From positions 43,948,377 to 44,012,376 of the forward strand of contig CM037789.1 of NCBI GenBank assembly GCA_021229015.1: 64,000 bases of DNA. The letters run 5' to 3'. The stretch comes from Solen grandis (taxonomy: Eukaryota > Mollusca > Bivalvia > Adapedonta > Solenidae). Of this stretch, positions 45,761 to 56,800 are shown one piece after another. A program made the position numbers and the translations under genes. Positions within the stretch are counted from its first letter, which is position 1. Each line of letters opens with the position of its first letter. The notes under the pieces are model-generated. The model saw only the letters and a program-made list of their open reading frames with translations. It did not search any database and was not told the DNA's origin.

Positions 45761-48330
45761 TCTCCCAGTCCACCGTGATGTGTGTGCAGGCAGGATCCAG
45801 CGGGGGCCTTGATTGTGAGAAATTAACATGTTGTCTGCCGAGCGATCTAACAATTGGGGAAAGATAGGCCATTACCAAAAGTTTGTATCAGTTACAACTA
45901 TGAACTGTTCTATACAAATGCAGTTTAAGAAACAGCATAAAAATAGCTAAGCAACAAATTTACTTTGACTAAATCTACTCATCGAAATTTTAATTCACTT
46001 TTCTCTACATGTATAAAGTTTTTTTTTTTGTTTTTTTTTGTTGTTGTTTTTTGCTGTAGCAAAAAAAACAACCCCAAACAAATCTTAGTATTCTACAGCG
46101 TAGATGCATACCTATCGATAGCCATGCAAATTAAACTTAATCAGAAATTGGTTGTGTTTCTTAATGTCATCAGCTTTACTATTTTTACATAACTTTTTAA
46201 GTATTATTTTTTATGAAACTAACTCCTAAATTTTTTTCCTGAAAGGAATAAATACAAACAGTAGGCCGATACATCATCGTGTTCCCTTTTTTTAGATTTA
46301 CGAATGAAATAATCTACATGTACGCGTATGTGTATTCATGGTGTCTTAATATAGACACCCTGGTGTATTTTAAATTTAGAAAAAAAAAATGAATAAGAAA
46401 TGAAAGAATTTGACAATTTCAATCTGCCATATTTAAGGACAATCCATATTTTGGGACAATTTATATTTAGATTATGCATGATCACAAATTCAAATCAAAT
46501 CCAGGTAACCAGTTATTGAGCAGTGTTACTGATAAGTCGATGAATACGAAATACTAATACACAGAAAACACAATTTATGTGCGATATAAAACGGATATTA
46601 AAGATTTTATATTAAATATCAACATCTTTTATTACTTTTTACTGTGTCACTGATTTAACATTTAGAAGAAAAATATATGCAAAAAAATCGACACGCAGAA
46701 GGGGGCCAAAATCTTTTGCAACCATCCGAACCTAAAACGTGCGCCTGATTTATTTTATCTTGAGAGTCTATGTGTGAAGGCTGCTTCCAGATCGACAATT
46801 AGACAGTAAAGGTACCAAGTTCGAACCTAATACAGCATATACCCGGTATTTCCTTCCACATATTTGACAAAATGTTTAAAGTGATTTTTTTCCTCAGACT
46901 TAAACAAAACTGTCTTTTACACTGTTGAGTCTAAAACTGATGATTATTCAAAGCATTCACTACTTGATAGTGTACACAAGTCACTTTTTTAGGGGGAGGG
47001 AGGATTTTCAAAAAACATAATTTTTTCATGCCAGTTTGCGGTTGAAAATGTACGAGAAACCTATTTTTTTTTTTACCATATCTCCCAATACCGGAGTAAA
47101 TGCCCATTCAGCAATATCAGTGTCCCAGTCTGCACCCCCCCCCCCCCACTACCGTCATTTTTTTTTAATACAACTGTAGTCAAATACTATTGCATAGTAG
47201 TTATTCAATAACATGATTTTGCGAAGGTAAAATATAAGATTATATCGCTCACGGCTCAGTCCCACTTGACATTTTTTGCCTCGGGGATGTACTCCCGATG
47301 AAAAATGATGAGCCTCGCGAGGCGTCGGGACCAGGTTCCCCTGTGTCCCGCGGAAGCTTCGAAAGCGTCGCGAGCCATCGGGAGAACTTCATTGCTTGCA
47401 TTGAAATTTTTCACTATGTTCTCGAAGTTTTATCGGGGAAAACAGGCCGGGGAAACATACGCATAGCTTCCCGGAAGCTCCTGGGAAGCAAACACGGAGC
47501 TTCCGCGAAATATTTGCTTCCTCCGAGGAATCCCCTAGGCTTCGGTGATGTCTCGATGGTTCGGCGACCTTTCTGTGACACATTCCAGATCTTGTGATAG
47601 AACCTCAGAACAATGGCAAAAAAAAATCGACAAGCACACTCTAAAATTTGTTTTATTTTTTGGTCAACCTTAGACTAAAAGTAGACTTTTGGAGGTCAAA
47701 AAGGCCATGGTACATTGCTGGGGGTATCCTCATAAACCCCCAGAAGTCCACTCTTGGTTTTGTCTCTTAATTCCATCACCAAATTCTCATAATCTTCCCC
47801 GAGGCACCTAGGATGGTTCGATACAACGATACACCTGCCAGTAATACCCGAAAGGGGAGTTTGTGCAGTATATATAGATAGACATCCCCTAATCTGCGGG
47901 ATATTTCCCCGATGATGTTTCAAATTCGGTGAAGCTCCGGGGCACCTTCCCCGATCATCGAAGAATCATCAAAGAAATTTCCCGAGCATCGGGAGCCATT
48001 CGTACCATAGCCGAAATATCAGTGAACGTGTCAACGGACCAATCCCGAAGCTTCTCATGGGACTGCTCCGTCTTTTTTTTGGCTCAAACATCGGGAGAAA
48101 ATTTGTGTATTTCCACATCGCCGATGATTTTTACCCAGTGGGACCTTGGCATTAGATCAATGGCCCTCAAGTTAAAAAAAATACATACATGTATCGGATT
48201 TAAAAAAAAAAAAACGTGATTTTTCCCAGGGGAGCATGCCCCCAGATTCCCCATAGCACAAACATCACATTCAGATTCCACCTCCAAACCCTCCCTCGCG
48301 GAAATATAATGGATCTGGGCCTGTACAAGA
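45761..48330. repeat. Repeat B, copy 3 (fullest copy)
   Basis: Blocks in the same order as copy 1: CTGCCGAGCGATCTAACAAT (45836), CCATGCAAATTAAACTTAAT (46122), CGACACGCAGAAGGGGGCC (46689), CAGATCGACAATTAGACAG (46789), and AAAACTGATGATTATTCAAAG (46933, in two pieces). A GC-rich tail follows, full of CCCGATGATG, GGGAAGC and TCCGAGGAA words (47280-48120), ending GGATCTGGGCCTG (48311). No domain is seen in frames. The GC-rich tail stands out from the AT-rich surroundings. Confidence 0.8.
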
Positions 48331-51300
48331 AGAGCAATGCGAAGCATCAAATACGATACAGAAATAGTCATTAGGCCCACAAGAGATGGTAAGTTAACTG
48401 AAAATATGAACGTAAGATGAAATACGAAATTCAATTAGGAAAATGTTTTGTCTTAACAATTAACATTAACATCAGTAGCATATAGAAAATGACAGGATGT
48501 TATGAATGACAATTATTTCGTTTTGCAATAACGCATTTCCCGAATTTTTCGACATTTTCCCATCACTGTCCATCCTGTCGCATCCATGCCAGAAAAAAAT
48601 CACAACTTTTCTATGCTTCTAATACCAAAATCTAGCCGGAGTAGTGTACTTGTTTTCGTATTGTTGGGATGAATTGCTGACTTACATTGATAAAAATATA
48701 AACTAAATATACTACATACTTTACAACTTTATGAACTCTAAAATATTGGACAGGTCCAAGACGTTTTGTCAGGGTTTAACAAGTTATAAGGTCTTTGGGT
48801 GGTGTGGCCCTAACACACGCTTCTGGCTCCCACACATTAAGAATATGTAATATAAGACTGTTGAAAAGTGTTCTTTGATATCAAGACTTATCAACCTGTG
48901 TTTATGTGTCTATGGTGAAATACTGTAACAGACCCGCAAAAACGTTGTCCTTGCCAGGGAGACACTTTAAATAAACGTGTGATACAAATAAAAGTATCCA
49001 TCACTATAGTTTTATGAAGAAAAAATAAGAGAATGAGTTTCGATAACATACAAAATATGTGTAGGATGGTATGCGGTAATGTGAGACATGTATGTCTTAA
49101 TGCTGTATCCGTGTTCAGTCATCATAGACCGGAGATTAATAAGTCCCATTAACAATCTCACATCTCGGACCTTAATGTTGTTTAAGCGTAGAAAGAGTCA
49201 CGTCCCTTCTTCAAGAACTCCGGAAGATGAGTCTGAAAGGTGTTTGGGTTATTCCTCTAATAAGCAATGAAGGAAACCAAACGAAGGCACAGTTTTCTAG
49301 GTATTTCCTGATATAGATTATTCTCTCTAAAATGTTATCATGTTTTACATGAACGTATTCAATATTCATAAGCTATGTCCTGACTTCATCAAAATATTTG
49401 ACAATACTTTCTATATTAGAAAGTTTGAACTTTGATCATCCAGTGTATTTCTTTAACAAAAACTTTAAATAAAGAACACAAAATTATAGACCGGTTGTCA
49501 ACATGTAATGGTTGACCTTACCAGACGTTACTTAACAATATGGGACAAGCAAGGAACCAAAAGCAAGCAGTTAAGCTTGACCACATCACTACACTTCTCG
49601 TCCTTTTCTTTTTGAAGCTGGGCCCATTTCATATCCCGGTGTAACCTAGTCCTATAAATAAGCCATAGCGTATCGATTTTACTATTTTGACATTTCCTTG
49701 ATACGCTGTGTCTTATGGCTCGCCGTATACATTGATGTAGCAAACTCCACGTGAATTCTAACGTGCTACATTTCCATTTCTCATAGGCATAAAAATTGGC
49801 AATTCACTATGAAAACACAATAAACTTATAGCAGACATAATAATTTACCCTGTTAGTTAAGGAAATTGTCATACATAGACATTAAGAGGGTGAAATACCT
49901 TATCAAAAACTTCACTTTCCTTTTCTGCGTTTATATCCTCCATTACGTACAAACAACACCGAGTGTTCTGAAAAAAATGTGTAGATTCAGGGTTAAACTG
50001 GGAACACGAATTTTGGGTAGATGAAGTTTGTCTTGTAAACTATATCATGTTTAAAGTCCAAAATAAACAATTCCAATGTTGGAAACATTTATATCGTGTA
50101 GTGAGCGATATGACAGATGATAATATATCAGTGAATGAGAATTGTCCCACTCAACATCATTAATTTGACTTTATTTATTTTGTCTAAATATTTTCGGCTA
50201 TTCCGAATATTGTACAATACACGGACTTACACAGCAAGATGGTGGACAAATGACTACATCAATTGATGTGTCAATTACAAAAGGATTTTTTGACATTATA
50301 ATGGTAATATTTCAAACTTTAATGTGATCAATTAATATGTTTTTGTGTTTGTTTTCTATATATATGAGAGTTATTTTGTCAACAGGCACGTATACTTAAT
50401 TTAATGTTTTGCTACATGGACCTCTATGGGAAACCATAAGACTTCGCATATCTATTGAAAGTAAAAATGTTAAAAATCAGTCTGTTAAATGTTGAAGGGG
50501 AATTATGATATGCGAAGGCTTATTTATATTCAAAAAGGCAGGTAACCTAAAGTTATGCCTATTTTCTGGGTTATAGTTAAATTTTTTGTTAATGTCAATT
50601 TCTAAAAAACTGTCAAATATACCCACTTCAAACTTAAAAGCTTGTTCATTATCAGATGAGGAACTTTTTTCAAAAGGGTAGGTAACTCTAAATTTTCAAC
50701 TTACAATCTGTATTGGTTAAGGTCAACATCTCAAAAACTGTCAAACATACTCACATCAAGGCTGGAATACTTGATCACTTTCAAAGTTGGGAAAGATTTC
50801 AAAAGGGCTTTTAACTCTTAAATTCATTTTTGTCCACAGTGATGCCCGTTTTCAGCTTTTTTATTTGCAATATTTTAGGTTAATGTTTTCTTAGTAAGGT
50901 CAGAGTTTTTGTATTTTTAGATTTATGGACCAGCTTACAAGTTATCCCCCCCCCCCAATTTTTTTTTCTTCAACCGCCTCATATTCCACATATATTGGGA
51001 GCTGTATTTTTATTCAAGTGTTTACTATATTGAACGATATTGAGTTAAATATGTTGAATGTTTATATCCCATATAATCAAAAAGCAATTGTATGACATAG
51101 ATGAAACAACATGTCCACGTGCTCGCTAGTCTTGTTTTTGTTTTTTTAATCTTTATCTATTCATATGCTACAGAGGTGGAGTATGCAGTAGAGCTGAGGG
51201 ATGGCTTGCTCTACTGTATCGGTGCACATAATTTGATCATCTTGGTGGTTCAAATCCACAAGTGTTTTACGAAAAACAAATTTTTAAATTGTTTATTGCT

Positions 51301-51803
51301 TGTAAAAAGAATTTTAAATGATCTTAATTTATTAACGTCACGTCTAATACATCAAAGTCACGATATGTTTTAGTTTTAACTGATAATCATAAAGTTAACA
51401 ATGTTGATATCCTGTCACATTGAAACGAGTTGAATCACAGCATGGATAACCCCAATAAAATTTAGTGGTTTGTACTTGACATTCTAAGGACTGTTTGGCG
51501 CGCCACAACTACATGATGTTAAATTTAAGATGTTATTTTTATGTGTTTCATCGAGGTATAAAGGACTATACATGTACTAAAGTAACATATTAAAAGGGTA
51601 CTTTTTGGTCTACATCTTAATTTTTTTTTTCGTCCTCCTACCCTAAACTTTTAGAAAAATAATCCGTAAATCTATTAATAAAAAAATAAACTAGCTTTAA
51701 AATAGTAACAGCTAACATTATACTATCCAGCACTCAGAAAAGTGGAGCATTCTGTCTTTGGACAGCTCTTGTAATATTAAACTCATTTTTTTTTCTATTC
51801 TAG
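48331..51803 (+). other. Unassigned stretch, probably intron or intergenic sequence upstream of the exon
   Basis: No repeat shared with the rest of the window was seen in 48331-50350. Two weak coding candidates are noted. A plus-strand frame at about 49117-49240 starts after GTGTTCAG and ends at GAAAG-GTGTTT with a Ser/Arg/Lys-rich peptide. A minus-strand open frame of about 90 codons at 49528-49805 includes LHRDMKWAQLQKEKDEK. 50520-50840 contains two to three degenerate copies of a unit of about 135 bp (anchor TCAAAAGGGTAGGTAACTC). None is convincing as a gene. Confidence 0.4.
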
Positions 51804-51933
51804 GCTGTATCAAACATATATCAAGAAATGTCAGCAGTTAGAGGGAGATGAATATGTACCCATCCCGTCTAATCCAGAGTTTGTGAAGGCACTTTTGTTT
51901 GAACTTGGTCAGGCTAAGAATGGTCTATCAAAG
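51804..51933 (+). CDS. Single internal exon of an unrecognised host gene
   Basis: A polypyrimidine tract and acceptor (TTTTTTTTCTATTCTAG, ending 51803) precede 130 bases that are open in one frame, followed by AAG and a GT donor at 51934. One base plus 43 codons gives entry in phase 1 and exit in phase 0. The peptide includes KKCQQLEGDEYVPIPSNPEF and ALLFELGQAKNGLSK, is soluble, and has normal amino-acid balance, unlike the repeat translations around it. Codon use is balanced and the local GC is higher than in the flanks. I do not recognise the family. Other exons must lie outside the window or in unrecognised stretches; the likely direction of the gene is plus. It has no initiation or stop codon of its own. 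Confidence 0.72.
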
Positions 51934-51939
51934 GTACTA

Positions 51940-53136
51940 TTTTTAGCTCAGCTGAGCACAACGCGCTCGTGGTGAGCTATTGTGATCACCTTTAGTTTGT
52001 TGTCTGTCGACTGTGCGTCCGCCCGTCTGTGCTTGTGCGTGTCCGGCGTCAACAATTTCCTTTTAACAATATCTCCTCCTAAACCACTGAATGGGTTTTT
52101 ACCAAATTTCACAGGAATGTTCCTTATGATGCCCTCTATCAAAATTGTACAAATTGTACTGATTGGTTGAAAAAGGTAGGTCACAGGAGCTAAAAATAGA
52201 TTTTAAAAAAAGCAATATATGAAAATCTTCTTCTGTAAAACTACAGGGCCTAGAGCTTAGATATATGGTGTGTAGCATTGTCTAGTGGACCTCTACCAAG
52301 TTTGTTCAAATCATGGCCCTGGGGTCAAAATTGGCCCAGCCACAGGGGTCACTTTATTTTACAAGGTGTATATGGTAAAATCTAGAAAAATCTTCTTGTC
52401 AAAAACCACGAGGCCTAGAGTTTAGATATTTGGTGTGTAACACGGCCTTATAGACATGTATCAAGTTTGTTCAAATCATGGCCCTGGGGTAAAAAGTGGC
52501 CCCGCCCCAGGGGTTACTTTACATAGGCATATATGGGAAAATCTGGAAATATCTTTTTGTCAGAAACCACAAGGCCTAGAGTTTAGATATTTGGTGTGTA
52601 ACATGGCCTTATAGACATGAATCAAGTCTGTTCAAATCATGGTCCTTGGGTCAAAATTGACCCCCGCCCCAGGGATCACTTAATTTTACATAGACTTAAA
52701 TAGGAAATTAGAAAAACCTTCTTATCAGAAACTACAAAGCCTAGATATTTGCATGGCCTTATAGACATGTACCAGATTTGCTAAAACCATGGCACTGGGG
52801 TCAAAATTGGCCCAGACTTATGTAGGAGAGTATATAAAGCCTTCTTGTCAGAAACCATAAGATCATGGGTTTAGATATTGATTAACATGGCCTTGTGGAC
52901 CTGAACCAAGTTTTCAAATCATGGCTCTTGGGTATAAATTAGTCCCGCCCTAGGGGTCACTTGATTTTATAGCCATGACCATCAAAATTTGGACCGCAGG
53001 TACAGTTTTTGTGTGGAATAACAATTATTTTGCTGTACTTCTTCATGGATTTTGTATTCAGTATGACTGTTATGTATAAGGCAATGAAGGCAATATTTAT
53101 CAGGTGAGTGATTCAGGTCCATCGTGGCCCTCTTGT
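51940..53136 (+). mobile_element. Tandem-core element B (about 163-bp units) in the intron
   Basis: It opens with TTTTTAGCTCA-GCTGAGC..GGTGAGCT (hairpin) and a CGTCCGCCCGTC tract. It has about five copies of a unit anchored on GGCCTAGAGTTTAGATAT (52247, 52412, 52573, then degraded at 52738 and 52858), and closes with ATCAGGTGAGTGATTCAGG and CATCGTGGCCCTCTTGTTT. It begins six bases after the exon's splice donor. Both ends are present, so this is the most complete of the three such elements. Confidence 0.82.
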
Positions 53137-53287
53137 TTAGCTTGACTATTCAAAGGATATGAGAGCTATTGCAGCCACCCTTGCATCGGTGTTGGTATTG
53201 CAGCTTTTGGTTAAAGTTTTGCATGCAAGTTACTATCAGCCTTACATCTCAATAACCATTCATGGTATTGACTTGAAAGTTTATAAA
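53137..53287 (+). repeat. Fragment of a tandem-core unit
   Basis: Words such as TGGTTAAAGTTTTGCATGCAAG and CTCAATAACCATTCATGG (about 53208-53265) have the style of the core units of these elements, but no second copy is in the window. The open frame through it (53159-53380) runs into the mariner end and is not a gene. Confidence 0.3.
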
Positions 53288-54117
53288 TACGAGGGCTGTC
53301 CCAGAAGTTCGTGGACTTTATTTGTAACTCAGATGATTTTTATGTTAGAGACACAATTATCACTTTACTGTCAATTTTGAGGTTTCCTGAGCATTATAGG
53401 CACACGCTGTACTGTCTGACGACGTCAAAATTGAACTCACGTCAAATCGGTCATCAGATCTTTTCAATAAAGTCCCCCCTGTTCTTATGCACTTCCTATG
53501 ATGCGCTACCAATTTGTCATATGTGTCCATTGACTGTGAAATGATGACACAATTCTCTTGATCTCTTGGTATAAGTTCATTTGCACTGTTAAAGTGTATT
53601 CCTTGTAGCTGGGACTTAACTTTCGGAGAAACCCGAAAGTCCATTGGAGCTAAGTCTGGACTGTATGGTGGATGTGTCAATCTTTGGAAGCCAAGGACAT
53701 CAATCTCAAGCGATCTTACATGTAGATGCTGTATGGGGGGGTGGGGGGTGCATTAACTTGGTACAGATTGATGTCTTCTGGATTGACATCCTGCGTGATG
53801 ATGTAATAAAGAAATGCATCTCCTTCAGTCTCATAACACTCTAGAAACTCTTTAGAACTTATCACACGCTTAGCCTTTTGATCACCGGACAGCAGCTTGA
53901 TTAGCATCCACCTTGCACAAACTTTACCCACATGTAAATCCTTTTTCAATATCCTGTGCACTGTGTTCTTCAATATTCCTAGCTCGGAGGATAAAATCTG
54001 TATTGTGAAGTGTCTGTCGTCGTTGATCAAGTCTTTAACTTTTCTTACTACAGCCGACCTAACACTTGCAGATCTACTGCAGTAGTATACACAATGGTGG
54101 TTCTGGAACACTTTGAT
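53288..54117 (-). pseudogene. Broken mariner-family transposase and one terminal repeat
   Basis: A terminal repeat CGAGGGCTGTCCCAGAAGTT (53290-53309) sits next to a TA (53288-53289). On the minus strand, 54111-53716 encodes the second helix-turn-helix (KDLINDDRHFTIQILSSELG, NTVHRILKKDL), then KVCARWM, EFLECYETEGDAFLYYIITQD (in two parts) with the first catalytic Asp. 53680-53360 gives HPPYSPDLAPMDF with the third acidic site and SQLQGIHF. The central segment with the second Asp is deleted. The first helix-turn-helix and the other terminal repeat are missing; the adjacent tandem-core element begins at 54128. It cannot be active. Confidence 0.85.
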
Positions 54118-54127
54118 ATAAAAGATC

Positions 54128-55657
54128 TTTTTAGCTCACCTGAGCACGTGTGCTCAGGATGAGCTTTTAGGATCGATGAATGTCCGTCGTCCGTCCGTCC
54201 GTCTGTCCGTCCGCTCTCACTCAGGTGATGCTCCGGGGTGAGGAAATTGGGTTAGGGTTAGTTTTATGGGGTTTCGGGAGTACAATTGGCACTTGTGGGC
54301 TGATTTGTTGCTTGTGGGGTGCAAATTACGGGGTGCAAAAGGGCCAAAGATCAAAGGAAAAATCCCACAATGTCACTTCAGTGGTCCGTCCGTCCGTCCG
54401 TCGTCCGTCGTCCACAATTTGTTTGTTTGCACTCTAGCATCTTCATTTTATGAGCAATTATCTTCAAACTTTAAAACAATGTTTATAACCATAAAATCTC
54501 GGCCAAGTTCGATTATGGCTGATATCAGAAGATTAGGTCAGGAGTTATGCCCCTTTTAAAATTCAAAAAAGCCAGATTTCACATTGTTTGCACTCTAGCA
54601 TCTTCATTTCATGAGCAATTATCTTCAAACTTTAAAACAATGTTTATAACCATAAAATCTCGGCCAAGTTCGATTTTGGCTGATATCGGAACATTAGGTC
54701 AGGAGTTATGCCCCTTTTAAAATTCAAAAAAGCCAGATTTCACATTGTTTGCACTCTAGCATCTTCATTTCATGAGCAACTATCTTCAAACTTTAAAACA
54801 ATGTTTATAACCATAAAATCTCAGCCAAGTTCGATTATGGCTGATATCATATCATTAGGTCAGGAGTTATGCCCCTTTTAAAATTAAAAAAAAGCCAGAT
54901 TTCACATTGTTTGCACTCTAGCATCTTCATTTCATGAGCAATTATCTTCAAACTTTATATCGATGTTTATAACCATAATATCACGGCCAAGTTTGATTAT
55001 GGCTGATATCGTACCATTAGGTCAGGAGTTATGCCCCCCTTTTTAAAAATTTAAAAAAACCAGATTTCACATTGTTTGCACTCTAGCATCTTTATTTCAT
55101 TGAGCAATTATCTTCAAACTTGATAACAATGTTTATAACCATAAAATCTCGGGGCCCAATTGGATTATGGCTGATATCAAACCATTTGGTCAGGAGTTAT
55201 GCCCTTTTAAAAAACAAAAAAGCCAATTTCACATTGTTTGCACTCTAGCATCTTCATTTCTTTAGCAATTGCCCTTCAAACTTAATGACATTTTTTAAAA
55301 CCAAAAAATCTCACCAAGTTCGATTTTGGCTGATATCAGACCATTAGGGCAGGAGTTACACCCCCCTTTTAAATTTTTTAAAAAAAGTCAGATTGCACTT
55401 TTTTTTGCACCTAGCATCTTTATTTTTTTAGGTCATTGTCTTTAAATTTTATAACAAAGTTTATAACCATCAAATTTTGGCTAAGTTGGGTTATGGCTGA
55501 AATTGGAAACCCCAAAGGGCAGGAGTAACGCCCCTTTTAAAAAATTTAAAAAAGCCAGATTTTACTTTTTTTGCCCTCTAGGTCACAAGGCAAATCTTAG
55601 AAAAAAACCCTTTTGAACACTCAAAAGGCCACAGTTTTGGCCCAATCTTCAAAGAAA
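54128..55657 (+). mobile_element. Tandem-core element C (about 162-bp units), cut by gap
   Basis: TTTTTAGCTCACC is followed by a long hairpin whose centre is CCTGAGCAC-GT-GTGCTCAGG, then CGTCCGTCCGTC repeats twice (54184, 54390). Units anchored on TTTGCACTCTAGCATCTTCA follow at about 54424, 54584, 54745, 54906, 55072 and 55234, spaced 160-166 bp. The last units lose bases steadily toward the gap. The closing end is not seen. Confidence 0.82.
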
Positions 55658-55757
55658 NNNNNNNNNNNNNNNNNNNNNNNNNNNNNNNNNNNNNNNNNNN
55701 NNNNNNNNNNNNNNNNNNNNNNNNNNNNNNNNNNNNNNNNNNNNNNNNNNNNNNNNN
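55658..55757. other. Scaffold gap of 100 N
   Basis: 100 N between tandem-core element C and the Helitron-like array. Linkage between the two is assumed, not shown. Confidence 1.
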
Positions 55758-56569
55758 TTTACAAAATTTATATTGAAAATTTTAGTTCTTGAATAGCCCT
55801 TTCCAGTGATGTTTAGTTTTTGAAGATCGGACTTGATTTGGTCATTTTACGACAGTCCAAAGTTTGATCCTATTTAGAACAATTGTAAATCAGTTTTTAT
55901 GCTTCAAATTGTGATATATAAGGAATAGAATGTTCGACTAGTGCGACTTGTATTCTTCATTGAACCATTTGCTGCATTTCTAGGTATAGTAAAATTTTAC
56001 TCAATTTTGTTTCTCATTTTGCTGCTAGGGGGCGCTTGGCTTGAAATCACCCTTTATTACTGAAATAATTAAAGTCTGATTTTTATGCATTTTTTTGCAT
56101 TCTGTTCCTTGGTGACATCAATTTGAAACAACACTAAAATATTTATGCGATATTTCATGAAAATGATAGTAATTCAATGCAACATTAGTTCGTTATAATG
56201 TTAAGTGGCATATCGCATTGTCGCGTGTCATTTTATACTGTTGTGTGTCGTTTGCAATTGTTGTTTATCGAGTACAATTGTCGTATGTCACCCTCATAAA
56301 GCAACACACACATATAATGTTGCAGTACCCGAAGTCTGTAAAAAAAGTTTTCAAGTTAGCGACTACATTACAGACAGGTAATACTTAAAAGTATTCTTCT
56401 TGGTAAAAAGTCTGCTTAAACATTGCGACAAAAATGTTTGAAAGATCACTGTATTCAACAGTATTCAAAAAGCCATTGAACGACGAAATATGTTTTTCGA
56501 AACATGTGACCCGTGAACTGAATGGAATTGCTTTTGCGAAAACCGATGATATCGCAATAGCGATTCTAG
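55758..56569 (+). mobile_element. 3' part of a Helitron-like element
   Basis: The first 300 bases are one unit of the 852-bp core family (GAAGATCGGACTTGATTTGG, CTAGGGGGCGCTT). Unique sequence with several TGTCG/TATCG words follows, then the terminus TTGCGAAAACCGATGAT, hairpin ATCGC-AATA-GCGAT (56551-56564), T, CTAG (56566-56569). The next element's 5' palindrome starts three bases later. Confidence 0.62.
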
Positions 56570-56800
56570 TTAGGTTTTCGCATCGCTTGCGAAAACCTAT
56601 TGTTCTTCTTCTGTTTTATTTTTAGGTTTTCGCATCGCTGGGCGAAAACCTATTGTTCTTCTTCTGTTTTATTTTTTTTTTTTAGGTTTTCGCATCGCTG
56701 GGCGAAAACCTATTGTTCTTCTTCTGTTTTATTTTTTTTAGGTTTTCGCATCGCTGTGCGAAAACCTTTTGTTCTCGTTCTGTTTCTTTTTTTTTTTTTT
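56570..56800 (+). repeat. Four tandem copies of a Helitron-like 5' end
   Basis: TAGGTTTTCGC-loop-GCGAAAACCT-ATTGTTCTTCTTCTG starts at 56571, 56623, 56683 and 56739, spacing 52-60 bp. Each is a palindrome of about 25 bases followed by a pyrimidine-rich run of varying length. Only the last copy leads into an element body. The first directly follows the CTAG of the preceding element. Confidence 0.78.

Noticed and set aside
51101..51373. Frame with hydrophobic start (signal-peptide-like) of 90 codons
   Set aside because: The rest has no domain and is AT-rich, and it lacks splice context linking it to the exon at 51804.
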